Below, in pieces: positions 24,748 to 33,640 of a stretch of 64,000 bases of DNA. This DNA is from SHVO01 sp050246995 (GTDB lineage Bacteria > Pseudomonadota > Alphaproteobacteria > Rhodospirillales > Rhodospirillaceae), in assembly GCA_050246995.1 (NCBI GenBank), contig JBFWVA010000003.1:417149-481148 (forward strand). Reading direction: 5' to 3'. The notes beneath the pieces are model-generated. The model was not told the DNA's origin, did no database searches, and worked only from the letters and a program-made list of their open reading frames with translations. Each line of letters starts with the position of its first letter. The stretch's first letter is position 1. Both the position numbers and the translations under genes were made by a program.

Positions 24748-25602
24748 ATGAGCACAAATACAGTCAGCACAAAAACAGTCACCGTCGGCAAACTCACTAT
24801 CGGCAACGACCGCCCCCTCACGATCATCGCGGGGCCTTGCCAGATGGAAAGCCGCGCCCACGCCCTGGAAGTCGCCTCCGCCCTCAAAGAGATCGCCGCC
24901 AAGGCGGGGTTGGGGCTGATCTACAAAAGCTCCTTCGACAAAGCCAACCGCACCAGCGTCTCGGGAAAGCGCGGCATCGGGTTGAAGGATTCCCTCTCGG
25001 TGTTCGCGGAAATCCGCGAGACCCTGGGGCTGCCGACTTTGACCGACATCCACGAAATCGAACAGTGCGAGCCGGTCGCCGAAGTGGTCGATGTGCTTCA
25101 GATCCCGGCCTTCCTGTGCCGCCAGACGGACCTGCTCGTCGCCGCTGGGAAGACCAGAGCTGTGATCAATGTGAAGAAGGGCCAATTCCTGGCGCCGTGG
25201 GATATGGCGAATGTCGTGAAGAAGGTGGAGTCCACCGGCAATGAGCGGATTCTTGTGACTGAGCGCGGCGTGTCGTTTGGCTACAACACGCTGGTCACGG
25301 ATATGCGCAGTCTGCCGATCATGGCCAAGACCGGATATCCGGTCGTGATGGATGCGACCCACGCCGTGCAGCAGCCGGGCGGGCAGGGCACCAGCTCGGG
25401 CGGCGACCGCGCGTTCGCTCCCGTCATCGCCCGCGCGGCGGTATCCGTCGGCGTCGCGGCGGTGTTCATGGAAACGCACCCCGATCCCGATCGCGCGCCG
25501 TCCGACGGCCCCAACATGATCCACCTGAAGGATATGGCCGGGATCCTCGCGATCTTGAAGGCGTTTGACCAAGTGGCGAAAGCCAATCCGGTCGTCATCT
25601 AA
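24748..25602 (+). CDS. kdsA: KDO-8-phosphate synthase, metal-dependent type
   Basis: A 284-residue TIM-barrel enzyme condensing phosphoenolpyruvate with arabinose 5-phosphate to KDO-8-phosphate for lipopolysaccharide. IIAGPCQMESRAHA carries C31 at the position that binds metal in the Aquifex-type enzyme, whereas the metal-free E. coli type has Asn there. Other landmarks are YKSSFDKANRTSVSGKRG, LTDIHE, FLCRQTDLLVAA and FMETHPDPDRAPSDG. This implies an outer membrane with KDO-containing LPS. It lies in the order pyrG...kdsA...eno typical of alphaproteobacteria. Confidence 0.96.
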   Translation: MSTNTVSTKTVTVGKLTIGNDRPLTIIAGPCQMESRAHALEVASALKEIAAKAGLGLIYKSSFDKANRTSVSGKRGIGLKDSLSVFAEIRETLGLPTLTDIHEIEQCEPVAEVVDVLQIPAFLCRQTDLLVAAGKTRAVINVKKGQFLAPWDMANVVKKVESTGNERILVTERGVSFGYNTLVTDMRSLPIMAKTGYPVVMDATHAVQQPGGQGTSSGGDRAFAPVIARAAVSVGVAAVFMETHPDPDRAPSDGPNMIHLKDMAGILAILKAFDQVAKANPVVI

Positions 25603-25619
25603 TCCTGTTGCACGAAACC

Positions 25620-26177
25620 ATGTCGGAACTTCCCCAACGCCCTGAACGCCAACGTCTGCGTCCGCTGCCGGCGCTGATCTTTGCCTCGCGCTGGCTTCAG
25701 TTGCCCTTGTATCTGGGCCTGATCATCGCGCAGGGCGTCTACGTACTCTTGTTCCTGAAAGAGCTGTGGCATCTGGTCACGCATTCGCTGACGTTCGGCG
25801 AGCAGCAGATCATGTTGATTGTGCTCGGCCTCATCGACGTGGTGATGATCTCGAACCTGCTGATCATGGTCATCGTCGGCGGCTACGAGACCTTCGTTTC
25901 GCGTCTTCGTCTCGGCGGTCATCCCGACCAGCCGGAGTGGCTCGATCAGGTCAACGCGAGTGTCCTTAAGATTAAACTGGCCATGGCCATCATTGGGATT
26001 TCTTCGATCCACTTGCTGCGCACCTTCATTGAAGCCGGCGGTCTCGGCAGCCCGAGCGCCGCGTTCACCGAAACCGGCGTGATGTGGCAGACCATCATCC
26101 ACTGCGTCTTCATCCTGTCCGCGGTCGGGATCGCTTACGTGGAGCGCCTGGCGCATTCGCCGGGCGACGGCCACTAA
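25620..26177 (+). CDS. UPF0114/YqhA-family membrane protein
   Basis: A 185-residue protein with three to four hydrophobic helices (about 28-48, 65-88, 110-130 and 150-172). The ASRWLQLPLYLGLIIAQGVY block and VMISNLLIMVIVGGYETFVS identify the UPF0114 (YqhA) family, whose function is unknown. The start at 25620 (MSELPQ) is chosen over an in-frame TTG at 25608. It begins 18 bases after kdsA and is followed 6 bases later by the GNAT gene, so the three may form one operon. Confidence 0.87.
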   Translation: MSELPQRPERQRLRPLPALIFASRWLQLPLYLGLIIAQGVYVLLFLKELWHLVTHSLTFGEQQIMLIVLGLIDVVMISNLLIMVIVGGYETFVSRLRLGGHPDQPEWLDQVNASVLKIKLAMAIIGISSIHLLRTFIEAGGLGSPSAAFTETGVMWQTIIHCVFILSAVGIAYVERLAHSPGDGH

Positions 26178-26182
26178 GCGCC

Positions 26183-26458
26183 ATGGCCGGAAGGTTCGCC
26201 GACAATAGCGCGCGGGGGCGTTTCGAACTCACCGAGGATGGTCATGTGGCGTTCGCGAACTATCGTATCGCGGACGGGAGGTTGCTGATCCCGCACGTGG
26301 AAGCCGCCATGGTCCTGCGCGGCACGGGGGCGGCCAGCCGGCTCATGGAGCATGTGGCCGGCGAGGCGAGGGCCCGCCAGCTGAAAATCTTGCCCATCTG
26401 CAGCTATGCCGTCGCGTGGTTCCGCCGTCACCGCGAACATCAAGACCTGCTCGATTAG
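26183..26458 (+). CDS. Short GNAT-like acetyltransferase (COG2388 type)
   Basis: A 91-residue protein. NSARGRFELTEDGHVAFANYR, LLIPHVEAAMVLRGTGAASRL and KILPICSYAVAWFRRHREHQ match the small stand-alone GNAT group (YjdJ-like, PF14542), which keeps the acetyl-CoA loop (here RGTGAAS) but lacks the rest of a full GNAT. The start at 26183 lies 6 bases after the UPF0114 stop. The acceptor is unknown. It ends 65 bases before eno. Confidence 0.8.
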   Translation: MAGRFADNSARGRFELTEDGHVAFANYRIADGRLLIPHVEAAMVLRGTGAASRLMEHVAGEARARQLKILPICSYAVAWFRRHREHQDLLD

Positions 26459-26523
26459 CCCTGCTTGACCTTCGGGCGCTTTTCCCGCATCAACCGGCCA
26501 TATTTCGACACAGAGGAGCTGTC

Positions 26524-27816
26524 ATGAGCGCCATTATCGAGATCGTCGGCCGCGAGATCCTGGACTCCCGGGGAAACCCCACCGTTGAGGTGGATGTGAC
26601 CCTTGAAAGCGGTGCTTTCGGCCGCGCCGCGGTACCGTCGGGCGCCTCGACCGGGGCCCATGAGGCCGCCGAACTGCGCGACGGGGACAAGTCCCGTTAT
26701 CTCGGTAAGGGCGTCCGTAAGGCCGTGGAAGCGGTCAACGGTGAGCTGTTCGCCGCCATCGGCGGCCTGGACGCCAACGACCAGGTAAAGATCGATCAAA
26801 CCATGATCGGGCTGGATGGGACCCCCAACAAAAAGCGCTTGGGCGCCAACGCGATCCTCGGCGTGTCGCTCGCCGTCGCCAAGGCCGCCGCCATCGAGGC
26901 GGGCTTGCCGCTGTACCGCTATATCGGCGGCGCGGGGGCGCACGTCCTCCCGGTACCGATGATGAACATCGTCAACGGCGGCGCCCATGCCGACAATCCG
27001 ATCGACATCCAAGAGTTCATGATCATGCCGGTGAGCGCGCCGACGGGGGCTGACGCCATTCGCATGGGCGCCGAAGTGTTCCACGCGCTGAAGAAGCAGC
27101 TCAAGGACGCCGGCCACAATACCAACGTTGGCGACGAAGGCGGCTTCGCGCCGAACCTGGCCAGCGCCGACGCCGCGCTGGCGTTCATCATGAAGGCGAT
27201 TGAAGCGGCCGGTTATAAGCCGGGCAGCGACATCGTGCTCGCGCTCGATTCCGCGTCGACCGAATTCTTCAAGAACGGCAAGTACGTTATGGAAGGCGAA
27301 GGCAAAACCCTCGACGCCGCCGGCATGGTGAAGTTCTACGAAGACCTCGTGAACCGCTACCCGATCGTGTCCATCGAAGACGGCATGGCTGAAGACGATT
27401 TCGAAGGTTGGGCCGCGCTGACCAAGGCGATTGGTCACAAGTGCCAGCTCGTCGGCGACGACCTGTTCGTCACCAATCCGAAGCGCCTGTCGGACGGGAT
27501 CGACAAGGGGCTCGCCAATTCGATCCTGGTGAAAGTGAACCAGATCGGCACGCTGACCGAAACCCTTCAGGCTGTCGAGATGGCGCACAAGGCCGGCTAT
27601 ACCGCCGTGCTGTCGCACCGCTCGGGTGAAACGGAAGACTCAACCATCGCCGACATCGCCGTCGCGACCAACTGCGGGCAGATCAAGACCGGCTCGCTGT
27701 CGCGTTCGGACCGTCTGGCCAAGTACAACCAACTCATCCGCATCGAGGGTGAGTTGGGTATGGCGGCTGTATACGGCGGCGCGATGTTCAAAAAGAAGCG
27801 CGGGATCAAAGGTTGA
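26524..27816 (+). CDS. eno: Enolase
   Basis: A 430-residue glycolytic enzyme interconverting 2-phosphoglycerate and phosphoenolpyruvate. It starts with IVGREILDSRGNPTVEVDV and shows GASTGAHEAAELRDGD, the magnesium ligand region ALDSASTEF, SIEDGMAEDD, LVGDDLFVTN, a catalytic lysine in SILVKVNQIGT, and VLSHRSGETEDSTIAD. The start at 26524 follows GAGGAG by about 7 bases; the longer frame into the GNAT gene is not enolase. It begins the eno-ftsB-pdh order typical of alphaproteobacteria. Confidence 0.97.
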   Translation: MSAIIEIVGREILDSRGNPTVEVDVTLESGAFGRAAVPSGASTGAHEAAELRDGDKSRYLGKGVRKAVEAVNGELFAAIGGLDANDQVKIDQTMIGLDGTPNKKRLGANAILGVSLAVAKAAAIEAGLPLYRYIGGAGAHVLPVPMMNIVNGGAHADNPIDIQEFMIMPVSAPTGADAIRMGAEVFHALKKQLKDAGHNTNVGDEGGFAPNLASADAALAFIMKAIEAAGYKPGSDIVLALDSASTEFFKNGKYVMEGEGKTLDAAGMVKFYEDLVNRYPIVSIEDGMAEDDFEGWAALTKAIGHKCQLVGDDLFVTNPKRLSDGIDKGLANSILVKVNQIGTLTETLQAVEMAHKAGYTAVLSHRSGETEDSTIADIAVATNCGQIKTGSLSRSDRLAKYNQLIRIEGELGMAAVYGGAMFKKKRGIKG

Positions 27817-27942
27817 TCCCCGCCTCACTCGCTTGGGTGAGAGTCGAATCGTTTTCGCGCTTTGAATGTGAGTCCGGCGCGCACGCCGTGTGAGTCAAAA
27901 TTGCCACATTGACCCCATGAATCGCGCGTGATTCTCTATGGC

Positions 27943-28278
27943 ATGATCACGCGTAAGGACAATCTGCGTTCGAAGGTTCGTCTGGTGTTCGGCCCATTGG
28001 CCGGCATCGCGCTGATCACCTACTTCGGCTATCACGCCGTTCAAGGCGACCGTGGTCTCATCGCGTGGTGGAACCTGCGCTACGAGATCGAGAAGGCCGA
28101 CTACGAACTCGCCGCCGTCACCGCCGAAAAGCTGAAGATCGAGCACCGCGTGAGCCTGTTGCGTCCGGAAAGTCTGGACCGCGATATGCTCGAAGAGCGC
28201 GCACGCGCCATGCTGGGCGTCGTCGGCAAGGACGACCTGATCGTTCCGGATCCGGCGGCTTCACTCCAAAACCCATAG
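27943..28278 (+). CDS. ftsB: FtsB/DivIC-like septum formation initiator
   Basis: A 111-residue protein with a basic N-terminus, one transmembrane helix (about 14-34: VFGPLAGIALITYFGYHAVQ) and a coiled coil (about 42-80: LRYEIEKADYELAAVTAEKL) ending in LLRPESLDRDMLEERARAML, the usual FtsB-family closing segment. FtsB acts with FtsL and FtsQ in the divisome. The start is uncertain: ATG at 27943 or GTG at 27928; neither has a clear ribosome-binding site. The position between eno and pdhA supports the assignment. Confidence 0.85.
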   Translation: MITRKDNLRSKVRLVFGPLAGIALITYFGYHAVQGDRGLIAWWNLRYEIEKADYELAAVTAEKLKIEHRVSLLRPESLDRDMLEERARAMLGVVGKDDLIVPDPAASLQNP

Positions 28279-28288
28279 TATTGGATAT

Positions 28289-28348
28289 CTTGCTATTTTA
28301 ATGGCGGTCGCGATTCGGCAATTTAAATAGCAAGCAATTTAAATTGCC
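28289..28348 (+). promoter_or_regulatory. Mutually exclusive hairpins between ftsB and pdhA
   Basis: Hairpin I pairs CTTGCTATTTTAA (28289-28301) with TTTAAATAGCAAG (28322-28334), 12 of 13 positions. Hairpin II pairs GGCAATTTAAAT (28317-28328) with ATTTAAATTGCC (28337-28348), a perfect 12-base match around an 8-base loop. Both use 28322-28328, so they cannot form together. TTTAG follows hairpin II, a weak T-run. The region is strikingly AT-rich compared with its surroundings. It could be an attenuation-like switch, a terminator of ftsB or a DNA operator. Confidence 0.5.
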
Positions 28349-28523
28349 TTTAGCCAGCGAAATAAAACGACTTCGCGCGCAATATTTTTATAACTATATG
28401 TCCGCCGCACTGCGGAAGATGGGGGATAACAAGCACTTATCATTATTAGCCGTTGGCCGTGCAGTGCACACGCTGGCAGACTCCGCGCCTTCGATGGGAT
28501 TGATCCAACGGGAGAGTAGAGTG

Positions 28524-29525
28524 ATGGCCATAAAGAAGCCGGCGTCCAAAGGCGCCACCGAAAAGCCCACGGCAGAAATGCTGATGCGTTTTTATAGGGA
28601 GATGCTTCTCATTCGCCGGTTCGAAGAACGCGCCGGCCAGCTTTACGGCATGGGCCTCATCGGCGGCTTCTGTCACCTCTACATCGGTCAGGAAGCGGTC
28701 GTCGTCGGCCTGCAATCTTGCTGTAAGCCGGGCGATTCCATCATCACTAGCTACCGCGACCACGGCCACATGCTGGCCTGCGGCATGGACCCAAAGGGCG
28801 TCATGGCCGAGCTGACCGGCCGCAAGGACGGATACTCCAAGGGCAAAGGCGGCTCGATGCACATGTTCAGCCGCGAGAAAGGCTTCTACGGCGGCCACGG
28901 CATCGTCGCGGCGCAGGTTCCCATCGGCGCGGGCCTTGCCTTCGCGCACAAATACAAAGGCGACGGTGGTCTCGCGATGGCCTACATGGGCGATGGCGCC
29001 TTCAACCAGGGCCAGGTCTATGAGTCTTTCAACATGGCGTCGTTGTGGTCGCTACCGGTGCTGTTCATCGTCGAGAACAACAAGTACGGCATGGGCACCT
29101 CGGTCGAGCGCTCGACCGCCGGCGGCGATCTCGCCGCGCGCGGCGAGCCGTACAAGATGAAGACGATGGTCGTGGACGGCATGGACGTGCTCGCCGTGCG
29201 TGAAGCCGGCCTTGAAGCCGTCGAGTACATCCGCGCGGGCAACGGCCCGGTGCTGATGGAAGCCAAGACGTATCGTTATCGCGGCCACTCCATGTCCGAC
29301 CCGGCGAAATACCGCACCAAGGAAGAACTGGAGAAGATGCGCGCCGAACATGACCCCATCGATGGTCTTCGCGCGAAGCTTATCTCCATGAAGGCCGGCG
29401 ACGAAGAGTCGTTCAAGGCCATGGACAAGGAGATCAAGGATATCGTGCTTGCCGCCGCCGAGTTCTCGCAGACGAGCCCGGAGCCCGATCCGTCGGAGCT
29501 CTGGACCGATGTACTGGTCGCTTAA
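28524..29525 (+). CDS. pdhA: Pyruvate dehydrogenase E1 component, alpha subunit
   Basis: A 333-residue thiamine-diphosphate subunit that, with E1-beta, decarboxylates pyruvate. Landmarks are LLIRRFEERAGQLYGMG, SYRDHGHMLACG, GGSMHMFS, the ThDP motif from GDGAFNQGQ to IVENNKYGMGT, and YRYRGHSMSDPAKYR. The start at 28524 (MAIKKPAS) has GGAGAG about 10 bases upstream; the frame extends to 28344 but that part is AT-rich leader. First of pdhA-pdhB-pdhC-lpd, spaced 12-15 bases apart. Transcription may be governed by the hairpin region upstream. Confidence 0.97.
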   Translation: MAIKKPASKGATEKPTAEMLMRFYREMLLIRRFEERAGQLYGMGLIGGFCHLYIGQEAVVVGLQSCCKPGDSIITSYRDHGHMLACGMDPKGVMAELTGRKDGYSKGKGGSMHMFSREKGFYGGHGIVAAQVPIGAGLAFAHKYKGDGGLAMAYMGDGAFNQGQVYESFNMASLWSLPVLFIVENNKYGMGTSVERSTAGGDLAARGEPYKMKTMVVDGMDVLAVREAGLEAVEYIRAGNGPVLMEAKTYRYRGHSMSDPAKYRTKEELEKMRAEHDPIDGLRAKLISMKAGDEESFKAMDKEIKDIVLAAAEFSQTSPEPDPSELWTDVLVA

Positions 29526-29540
29526 GGGGAGGGTGTAGAT

Positions 29541-30908
29541 ATGTCCGTTCAAATTCTGATGCCCGCCCTTTCGCCCACCATGACCGAAGGCAAGCTCGCC
29601 AAATGGCTCGTGAAAGAAGGCGACAAAGTTCAGACCGGCAAAGTCATCGCCGAGATCGAAACCGATAAAGCCACCATGGAAATGGAAGCCGTGGACGAAG
29701 GCGTCATGGGCAAGATCCTCGTCGCCGAAGGCACCGAAGGTGTCGCGGTGAACGTGCCGATCGCCGTGCTGCTGGAAGAAGGGGAAAGCGCCGCGAATAT
29801 TAAGGACGCGCCGGCCGCCGCTCCGGCGCCGAAAGCCGAAGCCGCTCAGGAAGCCAAAGCGCCTGCGCAAGCCGCGCCGCCGCCGCCCGCCGCCGCTCCG
29901 GCCCCGCAGGGCAGCATCCCGACGGGTCCGACCAAGATGCAGACCGTGCGCGAAGCCTTGCGCGACGCCATGGCTGAAGAGATGCGCGCGGATGACCGAG
30001 TGTTCCTCATGGGTGAAGAAGTCGCCGAATATCAGGGCGCCTACAAAGTCAGCCAGGGCCTGTTGCAGGAATTCGGCGCGCGCCGCGTGATTGACACGCC
30101 GATCACCGAGCACGGCTTCGCCGGTCTCGCGGTGGGCGCGGCGTTCGGCAACCTGAAGCCCATTGTCGAATTCATGACCTTCAACTTCGCCATGCAGGCG
30201 ATGGATCACCTGATCAACTCGGCTGCCAAGACCCTCTACATGTCCGGCGGCCAGATGGGCAGCCCGATGGTGTTCCGCGGCCCGAACGGCGCCGCGGCGC
30301 GTGTCGGCGCGCAGCACAGTCAGGACTTCGCGAGCTGGTACGCGCATGTGCCAGGTCTCAAGGTGCTTTCGCCGTGGTCGGCGGAAGACGCGAAGGGCCT
30401 TCTGAAAGCCGCGATCCGCGATCCGAACCCGGTCATCTTCCTTGAAAACGAAATCCTGTACGGCCAGAGCTTCCCGGTTCCGGAAGGTGAACTGGTGATT
30501 CCGATCGGGCAGGCCAAGATCGAACGTCCGGGGAAGGACATCACCCTGACCGCTTATTCGATTATGGTCGGCAAAGCGCTGAAGGCCGCCGAGAAATTGG
30601 CCGAAGAAGGCATCGACGCGGAAGTCATCAATCTGCGCTCGATCCGTCCGCTCGACATCGACACCATCGTCACTTCGGTGAAGAAGACCAACCGTCTCGT
30701 GAACTGCGAAGAAGGCTGGGTCACATGCGGGATCGGTTCGGAAATCGCCGCGCTCGTTATGGAACAGGCGTTCGACTATCTCGACGCGCCCGTCGGCCGC
30801 GTGTGCGCCAAAGACGTGCCGCTGCCGTACGCCGCGAACCTCGAACAGATGGCGCTGCCGCAGGTGGAAGACATTGTCGCCGCCGCGAAAGCGGCCATGT
30901 ACCGGTAG
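29541..30908 (+). CDS. pdhB: Pyruvate dehydrogenase E1 component, beta subunit with N-terminal lipoyl domain
   Basis: A 455-residue protein. Residues 1-82 are a complete lipoyl domain with K43 (EIETDKATMEME) as attachment site. An Ala/Pro linker (about 90-130) follows. The transketolase-like E1-beta body spans 133-455 (MQTVREALRDAMAEEMRADD, GEEVAEYQGAYKVSQGL, FMTFNFAMQAMDHLINSAAK). A lipoyl domain on E1-beta is a known alphaproteobacterial trait. It nearly duplicates the lipoyl domain of the following pdhC gene. The subunit completes the ThDP active site with PdhA. Confidence 0.97.
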   Translation: MSVQILMPALSPTMTEGKLAKWLVKEGDKVQTGKVIAEIETDKATMEMEAVDEGVMGKILVAEGTEGVAVNVPIAVLLEEGESAANIKDAPAAAPAPKAEAAQEAKAPAQAAPPPPAAAPAPQGSIPTGPTKMQTVREALRDAMAEEMRADDRVFLMGEEVAEYQGAYKVSQGLLQEFGARRVIDTPITEHGFAGLAVGAAFGNLKPIVEFMTFNFAMQAMDHLINSAAKTLYMSGGQMGSPMVFRGPNGAAARVGAQHSQDFASWYAHVPGLKVLSPWSAEDAKGLLKAAIRDPNPVIFLENEILYGQSFPVPEGELVIPIGQAKIERPGKDITLTAYSIMVGKALKAAEKLAEEGIDAEVINLRSIRPLDIDTIVTSVKKTNRLVNCEEGWVTCGIGSEIAALVMEQAFDYLDAPVGRVCAKDVPLPYAANLEQMALPQVEDIVAAAKAAMYR

Positions 30909-30920
30909 AGCGAGGGCGCC

Positions 30921-32204
30921 ATGTCCACACAAATCCTGATGCCAGCGCTTTCGCCCACGATGACCGAGGGCAAGCTCGCCAAGTGGCTGAAGAAAGAAGG
31001 CGATAAGATCAAGAGCGGCGATGTGATCGCCGAAATCGAAACCGACAAGGCGACCATGGAAATGGAAGCCGTTGACGAGGGGGTTCTGGGCAAGATCCTG
31101 ATCCCCGAGGGCACGGAGAAGGTTTCGGTCAACGAACCCATCGCTGTCCTGCTCGAAGAGGGCGAGAAGATGGGTGCTGCTCCTGCACCAAAGGCGGCCG
31201 CTCCCGCCGCGCCTCCCGCGCCGAAGGCCGAAGCGAAACCCGCCGCAGCGGCTGCGCCGCATGCGGCGCCAATTCCGGCGCCGAAGGCCGCCGCGCCGGC
31301 CGCTGCGCCTGCGCCCGCACAGGCGAAAGGTGAGCGTATCTTCATCAGCCCGCTCGCACGCCGTTTAGCCAAAAACGCCGGCCTCGATCCCGCCGATCTC
31401 ACGGGTTCCGGTCCGCGTGGCCGCATCATCCGCGTGGATGTCGAGCGCGCCATCGCGGGCGGTGTGAAGAAGAAGCCCGCTACCGCGGGTGCTTCGGGTA
31501 CCGTCGATATGTTTGGCCAGCCTTACAAGGCGCAGCCGAACAGCGGTGTGCGCAAGACCATTGCCAAGCGCCTTACGGAATCGAAATCGACAATCCCGCA
31601 CTTCTATCTGTCGCTCAATTGCCAGATCGACGAGCTTCTGTCGCTGCGCAAGAAGCTGAACGAGCGCGCCGAGGGCGAGATGAAGCTGTCGGTGAATGAC
31701 TTCGTGATCAAGGCCGTCGCGCTGGCCTTGCGTAAGGTGCCGCAGGTCAACTCGAGCTGGACCGAAGACGCCGTGCTTCTTTACGAGAATGTGGATATTT
31801 CCGTCGCCGTGGCGACGCCGGATGGCCTTATCACACCGATCATCCGTAACGCCGATCAGAAGACCGTGGCGCAGATCTCAGCCGAGATGCGCGACCTCGC
31901 CTCGCGCGCCAAGGCGAAGAAGCTGAAGCTGGATGAATTCCAGGGCGGCGGCTTCTCGATCTCGAACCTCGGGATGTTCGGCATTAGCGAGTTCCAGGCG
32001 ATCATCAATCCGCCGCAGTCGGGCATCATGGCCGTCGGTAAGGGCGAGGAACGCGTGGTCGTGAAGAACGGCCAGATGGTCGTCGCGAATGTCGTGACGT
32101 GCACCCTGTCGTGTGACCACCGCTCGGTCGATGGTGCGGTGGGCGCCGAGTTCATGCAGGCCTTCCAACGCATCATGGAAGACCCCTTGCGGATGCTGCT
32201 CTAG
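30921..32204 (+). CDS. pdhC: Pyruvate dehydrogenase E2, dihydrolipoyl acetyltransferase
   Basis: A 427-residue E2 core protein. It has one lipoyl domain (1-82, K43), an Ala/Pro-rich linker (about 85-135), a peripheral subunit-binding domain (about 140-175: ISPLARRLAKNAGLDPADLT) and a catalytic acyltransferase domain (195-427) with the DHRSVDG motif near the C-terminus. It moves the acetyl group from lipoate to CoA and forms the complex's core. A single lipoyl domain here, with another on E1-beta, follows the alphaproteobacterial plan. It is tightly linked to pdhB and lpd. Confidence 0.97.
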   Translation: MSTQILMPALSPTMTEGKLAKWLKKEGDKIKSGDVIAEIETDKATMEMEAVDEGVLGKILIPEGTEKVSVNEPIAVLLEEGEKMGAAPAPKAAAPAAPPAPKAEAKPAAAAAPHAAPIPAPKAAAPAAAPAPAQAKGERIFISPLARRLAKNAGLDPADLTGSGPRGRIIRVDVERAIAGGVKKKPATAGASGTVDMFGQPYKAQPNSGVRKTIAKRLTESKSTIPHFYLSLNCQIDELLSLRKKLNERAEGEMKLSVNDFVIKAVALALRKVPQVNSSWTEDAVLLYENVDISVAVATPDGLITPIIRNADQKTVAQISAEMRDLASRAKAKKLKLDEFQGGGFSISNLGMFGISEFQAIINPPQSGIMAVGKGEERVVVKNGQMVVANVVTCTLSCDHRSVDGAVGAEFMQAFQRIMEDPLRMLL

Positions 32205-32216
32205 GACGCGACGAAT

Positions 32217-33617
32217 ATGACCGAACAGCACACCTTTGATCTGATCGTTCTGGGCAGCGGCCCGGGCGGTTACACCGCGGCGATCCGCGCCGCTCAGTTG
32301 GGCATGAAGACCGCCATCGTCGAGCGTGAGTTGCTCGGCGGTATCTGTCTCAATTGGGGCTGCATCCCGACCAAGGCGCTTTTGCGCACGTCGGAGATCT
32401 ATCACCTGATGCAGCACGCCAAGGACTACGGCCTGAAAGCCGACAATGTCGCTTTCGATCTCGACGCCGTCGTGAAGCGTTCACGCGGTGTCGCCAGCCA
32501 GCTCAACGGCGGCATCAAACACCTGATGAAAAAGAACAAGGTCACGGTGTTCGAAGGCCACGGTAAGCTTGCCGGGAAGGGCAAGCTGTCGATCACCAAG
32601 GACAATAAGCCGGTCGCCGATCTTTCCGCCAAACACATCATCCTGGCGACGGGCGCGCGCGCGCGCGATCTGCCTGGCATGGAAGCCGATGGCAACCTCA
32701 TCTGGTCGTATCGTCATGCGCTGGTGCCGAAGGTGTTCCCGAAGACCTTGCTGGTCATCGGCTCGGGCGCTATCGGCATCGAGTTCGCGAGCTTCTTCCA
32801 GACCCTCGGCAGCAAAGTCACCGTCGTCGAAGTGATGGATCGCATCCTGCCGGTCGAAGACGCCGAAGTGTCGGCCTTCGCCCATAAGCAATTCGAGAAG
32901 CAGGGCATGGTGATCCGCACGAAGGCGGGCGTGAAGGCGTTGAAGAAGAACGCCAACGACGTCACCGCGACCATCGAGCAGAACGGCAAGGCCGAAGAGT
33001 TGACGTTCGAGCGCGTGATCTCGGCCGTCGGCATCGTCGGCAATGTCGAGAACATCGGCCTCGAGAACACGAAGATCAAAGTCGAGAAAACCCACGTCAT
33101 CGCCGGCAAATACTGCGAGACGGATGAACCGGGTATCTACGCCATCGGCGACCTCACGGGTCCGCCGTGGCTCGCGCACAAGGCCGGCCATGAAGCGGTC
33201 ATCTGCGTGGAGAAAATCGCCGGTCTCAATCCGCACCCTCTGAACGTGCTCGGCATCCCGGGCTGCACCTATTGCCACCCGCAGATCGCCAGCGTCGGCC
33301 TGACCGAAGCGGCGGCGAAGGCAAAGGGCCACGAAGTGAAGGTGGGCCGCTATCCGTTTATCGCGAACGGCAAGGCGATTGCCTTGGGTGACACCAACGG
33401 CTTCGTCAAAACCGTTTTCGACGCCAAGACCGGCGAGATGCTGGGCGCGCATATGATCGGCCCGGAAGTCACTGAAATGATTCAGGGCTATACGATCGCC
33501 AAGACGCTCGAAACCACGGAAGAGGACCTGATGCATACGGTATTTCCGCATCCCACCCTTTCCGAAATGATGCACGAGTCCGTGCTTGATGCGTACGGCA
33601 AGGCGATCAATTTCTAG
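32217..33617 (+). CDS. lpd: Dihydrolipoyl dehydrogenase (E3)
   Basis: A 466-residue FAD disulfide reductase that reoxidises dihydrolipoamide with NAD. FAD loop GSGPGG (13-18), redox disulfide C44/C49 (GGICLNWGCIPTKA), NAD loop VIGSGAIGIEFASFF, FAD-binding YAIGDLTGPPWLAHKA, and the C-terminal catalytic HTVFPHPTLSEMMHE are all present. It follows pdhC by 12 bases. No lipoyl domain is attached. It is likely shared by the pyruvate dehydrogenase and possibly other 2-oxoacid complexes. Confidence 0.97.
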   Translation: MTEQHTFDLIVLGSGPGGYTAAIRAAQLGMKTAIVERELLGGICLNWGCIPTKALLRTSEIYHLMQHAKDYGLKADNVAFDLDAVVKRSRGVASQLNGGIKHLMKKNKVTVFEGHGKLAGKGKLSITKDNKPVADLSAKHIILATGARARDLPGMEADGNLIWSYRHALVPKVFPKTLLVIGSGAIGIEFASFFQTLGSKVTVVEVMDRILPVEDAEVSAFAHKQFEKQGMVIRTKAGVKALKKNANDVTATIEQNGKAEELTFERVISAVGIVGNVENIGLENTKIKVEKTHVIAGKYCETDEPGIYAIGDLTGPPWLAHKAGHEAVICVEKIAGLNPHPLNVLGIPGCTYCHPQIASVGLTEAAAKAKGHEVKVGRYPFIANGKAIALGDTNGFVKTVFDAKTGEMLGAHMIGPEVTEMIQGYTIAKTLETTEEDLMHTVFPHPTLSEMMHESVLDAYGKAINF

Positions 33618-33640
33618 GCCCTTGTGCTAGATTAAGGCCC

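Noticed and set aside
28344..28523. An N-terminal extension of pdhA by 60 residues
   Set aside because: The segment is AT-rich, overlaps the hairpin region and is not PdhA-like; the ATG at 28524 has a better ribosome-binding site.
29052..31262. A 736-codon minus-strand frame opposite pdhA, pdhB and pdhC
   Set aside because: Composition is skewed to Arg/Gly/His/Phe, as expected for a mirrored coding frame. The plus-strand genes are beyond doubt.
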